Below the pieces are notes generated by a model, which was given only the letters and a program-made list of their open reading frames with translations, was not told the DNA's origin and ran no database searches. A stretch of DNA of 64,000 nucleotides from Gemmatimonadota bacterium. GTDB lineage: Bacteria; Gemmatimonadota; Gemmatimonadetes; Longimicrobiales; Gaopeijiaceae. Positions 60,883 through 64,000 of the stretch are shown here, one piece after another. Position 1 is the first letter of the stretch. Each line of letters starts with the position of its first letter. Location: the NCBI GenBank assembly GCA_021295835.1, contig JAGWBP010000015.1:3816-67815 (forward strand). Direction: 5' to 3'. The translations under genes were made by a program, and so were the position numbers.

Positions 60883-61638
60883 TTGGCCGATCCGGAGGGG
60901 CGCTTCAGGCTGCTTCTGCACTACGACGGGAGCAACTTCCGCGGGTGGCAGGCTCAGCCCGGCCAGCCCACCGTACAGGGTGCCCTCCAGAGGGCCGCCG
61001 AGCGGATCGCAGGCGGGCACCGCGCGGTCCTAGGCGCGGGGCGGACAGACGCCGGGGTGCACGCCACGGGTCAGGTCGCCGCCCTCGACATGCCCAACAG
61101 CTGGAGCGGGGAGGAGCTGGCCCGCGCACTGAACGCCGTGCTGCCAAGGTCGATCTGGGTCGAGGCCGCCGGGGCCGTGCCGCCGGACTTCCACCCGCGC
61201 CGAGACGCCGTGGGGCGCAGCTACCGCTACCGCGTCGGGGTGAGACCGGAGGCGGCGTCTCCATTTCGGCGGCGCTGGTGCTGGCCGCTGTGCCGCGAGC
61301 TCGACATCGAGGCCGCACGGCGGGCGTCTCGGGTCCTCGTCGGCGTGCGCAACTTCCGCCGCTTCGCGAAGGCCGGACAGGAGCACCGGGGGCATCTCTG
61401 CAAGATCGAGAGCGCCGACTGGGTGCCCTGGGAGGATGTGGGACTCGCCTTCGAGATCACTGCCAACCGCTTCCTGCACCGAATGGTGCGATACTTGGTA
61501 GGCACCATGGTCGAGATCGCGCTTGGACGGAGGAGCGAGGCGGAGATGAAGATGCTGCTCGAGGGCGCCGCGGGTCTGGTGACCTCGCGGCCAGCGCCAC
61601 CAGGGGGGCTCTTCCTGACCGGCGTGGAGTTCGACTAG
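60883..61638 (+). CDS. truA: tRNA pseudouridine synthase A (38-40)
   Basis: 251 residues from a TTG. HYDGSNFRGWQAQPGQPTVQGALQRA, catalytic Asp56 in GAGRTDAGVHA, FHPRRDAVGRSYRYRV and FLHRMVRYLVGTMVEIALGR are TruA signatures. It isomerises uridines 38-40 in the tRNA anticodon stem. The TAG stop is the first TAG of a dispersed repeat copy (CTAGCAGTCCGTGGACAA), so the repeat defines the end of the gene. Confidence 0.94.
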   Translation: MADPEGRFRLLLHYDGSNFRGWQAQPGQPTVQGALQRAAERIAGGHRAVLGAGRTDAGVHATGQVAALDMPNSWSGEELARALNAVLPRSIWVEAAGAVPPDFHPRRDAVGRSYRYRVGVRPEAASPFRRRWCWPLCRELDIEAARRASRVLVGVRNFRRFAKAGQEHRGHLCKIESADWVPWEDVGLAFEITANRFLHRMVRYLVGTMVEIALGRRSEAEMKMLLEGAAGLVTSRPAPPGGLFLTGVEFD

Positions 61639-61749
61639 CAGTCCGTGGACAACCTCCCACGGCGTTCGAGCCGCGCAGCACCCGCCCAAGTGGTATCTCC
61701 GAGCATCTGCAACACGTAAGGTAAACATTACATTGTGTAAGGCGTTTAC
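61635..61749 (+). repeat. Dispersed repeat, left arm plus AT-rich dyad island
   Basis: Starts CTAGCAGTCCGTGGACAA, CCTCCCACGGCGTTCGAG (left arm), loses similarity after about 61692, and ends in an AT-rich island. A GTAA-N8-TTAC dyad starts at 61716 and a second GTAA lies exactly 21 bp later at 61737, its partner TTAC being three bases closer than usual. GTAAAC (61721-61726) and GTTTAC (61744-61749) also pair. It separates truA from the protease gene, whose candidate start lies within the island. Confidence 0.6.
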
Positions 61750-63283
61750 TCTTCTCACAGCTAGGGAGCGGCGTTCCCCGTCCCGAAGGCCGCTGAATCC
61801 CCCGCTGTGGATCGCGGGGGTGGCGACTGCCTTCCTCTGCGGAGGCTGTGGGCCGACCTCGGACGAGGCGGAGGCGACGGTGGCCGAGGCGCAGGAGCTC
61901 GGCGGCCCGGCGGCGGCTCTCCCGACCGGGGGGTGGCCGGACGACGCCCGGGAGGCGGCCGAGGCGAGCCGGACTGCGCCCGAGGAGGCCCAGGCCGTGG
62001 GGGGACTGTCCTCCAGCCGCTCGACCGCCATCGTCCGGGCCGCGCGCCATGTGGCACCCGCCGTAGTCACGATCTCGGTGCTCAGGCGGGAGCGGGCGCG
62101 GCGGCGATCCTTCTTCGATCCCTACTACATGCCCTTCCGCGACACGCACGGCATAGGCTCCGGCTTCATCGTCGACGCTGCGGGCACGGTTCTCACCAAC
62201 CACCACGTGGTGAACGGAGCGGCGCAGATTCTCGTCACCCTTCCCGACGCCCGCGACTTCGACGCCCGCCTCGTCGGATCGGATCCCGCCAGCGACATCG
62301 CGGTACTCGCCCTGGAGGACGCCTCCGACCTCCCGGTGGCACCTCTCGGCACCGCCTCCGACCTGATGATCGGCGAGTGGACAATCGCTATCGGCAACCC
62401 CTTCGGCGGGCTGCTCTCGAACCACGAGCCCTCGGTCACGGCGGGGGTCGTGAGCGCGCTCGGCCGCCACCTCGTCCCGGGCGGCGACGACGAGGGCTTC
62501 CACCTGGGGATGATCCAGACCGACGCCTCGATCAATCCCGGGAACTCCGGCGGGCCGCTCGTCAACGCGCTGGGTCAGGTGGTCGGGATCAACGCCTCGA
62601 TCCTCTCGCGCTCAGGAGGGAGCGAGGGGCTCGGCTTTGCGATACCGATAGACCGCGCACTCAGGGTGGCCCGCGATCTGGCCGAGCATGGCACCGTCCG
62701 CCGCGCCTGGCTCGGCTTCGACGTGAACGCGGTGGAGGCGGACGCCTTCGGGCGCTCGCAGGGGGTCGGGGTGGCGCAGGTCTCGCCGGGTTCGCCTGCG
62801 GCCCGAGGGGGGTTGCGGCCCGGTTCGCGCCTCCTGCGCGTCGGCGGAATCGGCATCGCCACCCCCCTTGACTACGAAGCCGCGCTCCTCGACCTGCGCG
62901 CTGGCGATATGGTTGAGGTGGAGGTCGAGGGCGAGGCACCGATCATGGTGCAGGCCGCCCAGCTTCCCTCGGTCACTGCGGAACGGGTCGAGCTCCTGCG
63001 CGACCTGGAGGTGGTGACGGTCACCCCCGCGATTCAGTCCGAACGGGGCCTGGCATCGTCAGAGGGGGCGCTCGTCGTCTCGATCTCGGAGAGTCTGGGC
63101 CGCGTCACCGGGCTCGCCACGGGCGATGTGCTGCTGGGGGTGAACAACCGCCGCGTGGGCACGGCCCGCGAAGCGGATGAGGAGCTGCGGCGCACCCAGC
63201 GGGGCGACCGCTCCTTTGTCCTCGCCTTCGAGCGGGGAGGCCGACTGGTGCGGACCGGCCTCCTCACCTGGACGGGGCAGTAG
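61733..63283 (+). CDS. DegP/HtrA-type trypsin-like serine protease
   Basis: About 516 residues. A lipobox-like VATAFLCGGC (cysteine 36 or 39) suggests membrane anchoring. The triad is H158 (TNHHV), D188 (SDIAV) and S272 (GNSGGP). A PDZ-like segment follows (about 325-400: GVGVAQVSPGSPAARGGLRPGSRLLRVGG) and a second weaker one toward the end (VTGLATGDVLLGVNNRRVG). It degrades or chaperones misfolded envelope proteins. The start is uncertain: the TTG at 61733 lies in the AT-rich island with no ribosome site. Followed by purB after 8 bp. Confidence 0.88.
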   Translation: MCKAFTLLTARERRSPSRRPLNPPLWIAGVATAFLCGGCGPTSDEAEATVAEAQELGGPAAALPTGGWPDDAREAAEASRTAPEEAQAVGGLSSSRSTAIVRAARHVAPAVVTISVLRRERARRRSFFDPYYMPFRDTHGIGSGFIVDAAGTVLTNHHVVNGAAQILVTLPDARDFDARLVGSDPASDIAVLALEDASDLPVAPLGTASDLMIGEWTIAIGNPFGGLLSNHEPSVTAGVVSALGRHLVPGGDDEGFHLGMIQTDASINPGNSGGPLVNALGQVVGINASILSRSGGSEGLGFAIPIDRALRVARDLAEHGTVRRAWLGFDVNAVEADAFGRSQGVGVAQVSPGSPAARGGLRPGSRLLRVGGIGIATPLDYEAALLDLRAGDMVEVEVEGEAPIMVQAAQLPSVTAERVELLRDLEVVTVTPAIQSERGLASSEGALVVSISESLGRVTGLATGDVLLGVNNRRVGTAREADEELRRTQRGDRSFVLAFERGGRLVRTGLLTWTGQ

Positions 63284-63291
63284 GAGTCGCG

Positions 63292-64000
63292 ATGAGCTCG
63301 CCCGATCGTTATCGACACCCGCTCTCCGAGCGCTACTCGTCTCGGACGATGGAGCGCATCTTCGCCCCGGCCTTTCGCTTCGGCACCTGGAGGCGTCTCT
63401 GGCTGGCGCTCGCGGAGGCGCAGCGCGAGCTGGGGCTGGAGATCCCCGCCGAGGCAACGGAGCAGATGCGTGCGCACGTGGACGTTATCGACCTGGAGGC
63501 TGCGGCCAACTACGAGCGGCGCTTTCGCCACGACGTCATGGCGCACATACGACTCTTCGGCGACGCCGCGCCCGCCGCGCGGGGAATCATCCACCTGGGC
63601 GCCACCAGCGCCTTCGTAGGCGACAACGCCGACCTGATCCAGCATCGCGAGGCGATGACTCTGGTGCGGGACCGGGTCGTCCAGGCGGTCCGCGCCCTGG
63701 CCGCATTCGCCGAGGAGCACCACGAGGTCGCTACGCTGGCCTACACGCACTTTCAGCCCGCCCAGCCGACCACGGTCGGGAAGCGAGCCACACTCTGGAT
63801 TCAGGATCTGCTGATCGACCTCGATGAGATCGAGCACCGGCTCCAGGCGCTCAAGCTGCGTGGCGTCCGGGGCACAACGGGCACCCAGGCCTCCTTCCTC
63901 CAGCTCTTTGCGGGCGACCACACGAAGGTCGACGCGCTCGAGAGGGCGGTGTGCAGCCGGCTGGGGTTCGACGAGTGCTACCCGGTAAGCGGACAGACGT
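63292..64000 (+). CDS. purB: Adenylosuccinate lyase (5' part, cut by window end)
   Basis: 236 residues are visible: MSSPDRYRHPLSERYSSRTM, then RRFRHDVMAHIRLFGDAAP, IHLGATSAFVGDNADLI, and TLAYTHFQPAQPTTVGKRATLWIQDLLIDL with the catalytic histidine in the THFQPAQ segment, plus LRGVRGTTGTQASFLQLF. It acts twice in purine synthesis. The ATG follows GGAG six bases upstream. The signature loop (SSxMPxKxNP) lies beyond the window. Confidence 0.93.
   Translation, partial: MSSPDRYRHPLSERYSSRTMERIFAPAFRFGTWRRLWLALAEAQRELGLEIPAEATEQMRAHVDVIDLEAAANYERRFRHDVMAHIRLFGDAAPAARGIIHLGATSAFVGDNADLIQHREAMTLVRDRVVQAVRALAAFAEEHHEVATLAYTHFQPAQPTTVGKRATLWIQDLLIDLDEIEHRLQALKLRGVRGTTGTQASFLQLFAGDHTKVDALERAVCSRLGFDECYPVSGQT

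Overview
The window is a contiguous piece of a GC-rich (roughly two-thirds G+C), densely coded chromosome of an aerobic, diderm, heterotrophic bacterium. Beta-barrel porins with a C-terminal aromatic residue, many lipobox proteins, PBP1A/MurB peptidoglycan genes, a complete etfAB pair, several beta-oxidation genes, and small conserved families familiar from Gemmatimonadota suggest Gemmatimonadota or a close relative. That placement is inference: there is no rRNA in the window. GTG and TTG starts and 4-bp ATGA/GTGA/TTGA gene overlaps are common.

Layout. 1-9.2 kb: acetyl-CoA synthetase, a Fur-type regulator, zinc-ribbon and outer-membrane proteins, moeA, an M23 endopeptidase, a quinone oxidoreductase. 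8.2-15.8 kb (minus): etfA, etfB, an NhaC antiporter, a NYN/OST-HTH RNA-biology protein, a degenerate acyl-adenylate ligase, aroB. 15.9-24 kb: PBP1A, a DUF3343 protein, citrate synthase, a DUF411 protein, tRNA-Leu(CAA), aconitase. 24-29.9 kb (minus): a floA/nfeD membrane-microdomain operon, then an M66-like metalloprotease lipoprotein. 30-35.2 kb (plus): a five-gene acyl-CoA degradation operon (hydratase, aldehyde dehydrogenase, thiolase, 3-hydroxyacyl-CoA dehydrogenase, hydratase). 35-40 kb: a sodium/solute symporter, then a scarred insertion that duplicated the symporter tail and part of rpmA around two lower-GC genes, then rpmA and rplU. 40-49.6 kb (minus): RNase G, an acyl-CoA dehydrogenase, RecQ, and an acyl-CoA operon (hydratase, split AtuA-type proteins, carboxyltransferase, stand-alone B12 domain). 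49.6-53 kb: a broken beta-propeller gene, murB, a MATE transporter. 53-58.7 kb: a five-gene signalling module (sensor kinase, periplasmic ligand binder, response-regulator phosphatase; divergently an RsbW-type kinase and a STAS antagonist). 59-64 kb: a porin, lexA, truA, a DegP-type protease and the start of purB.

The most unusual feature is a family of dispersed intergenic repeats with CTAGC(A/G)GTCCGTGGAC termini. The one near-complete copy (about 3957-4204) has inverted ends and an AT-rich centre; the other copies are left arm, centre or right arm only. The AT-rich centres share a fixed architecture, two GTAA-N8-TTAC dyads whose starts lie 21 bp apart. The same architecture occurs without the GC-rich arms directly against the recQ start codon. 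This looks like an operator-bearing miniature element, and I found no regulator in the window that can be assigned to it.
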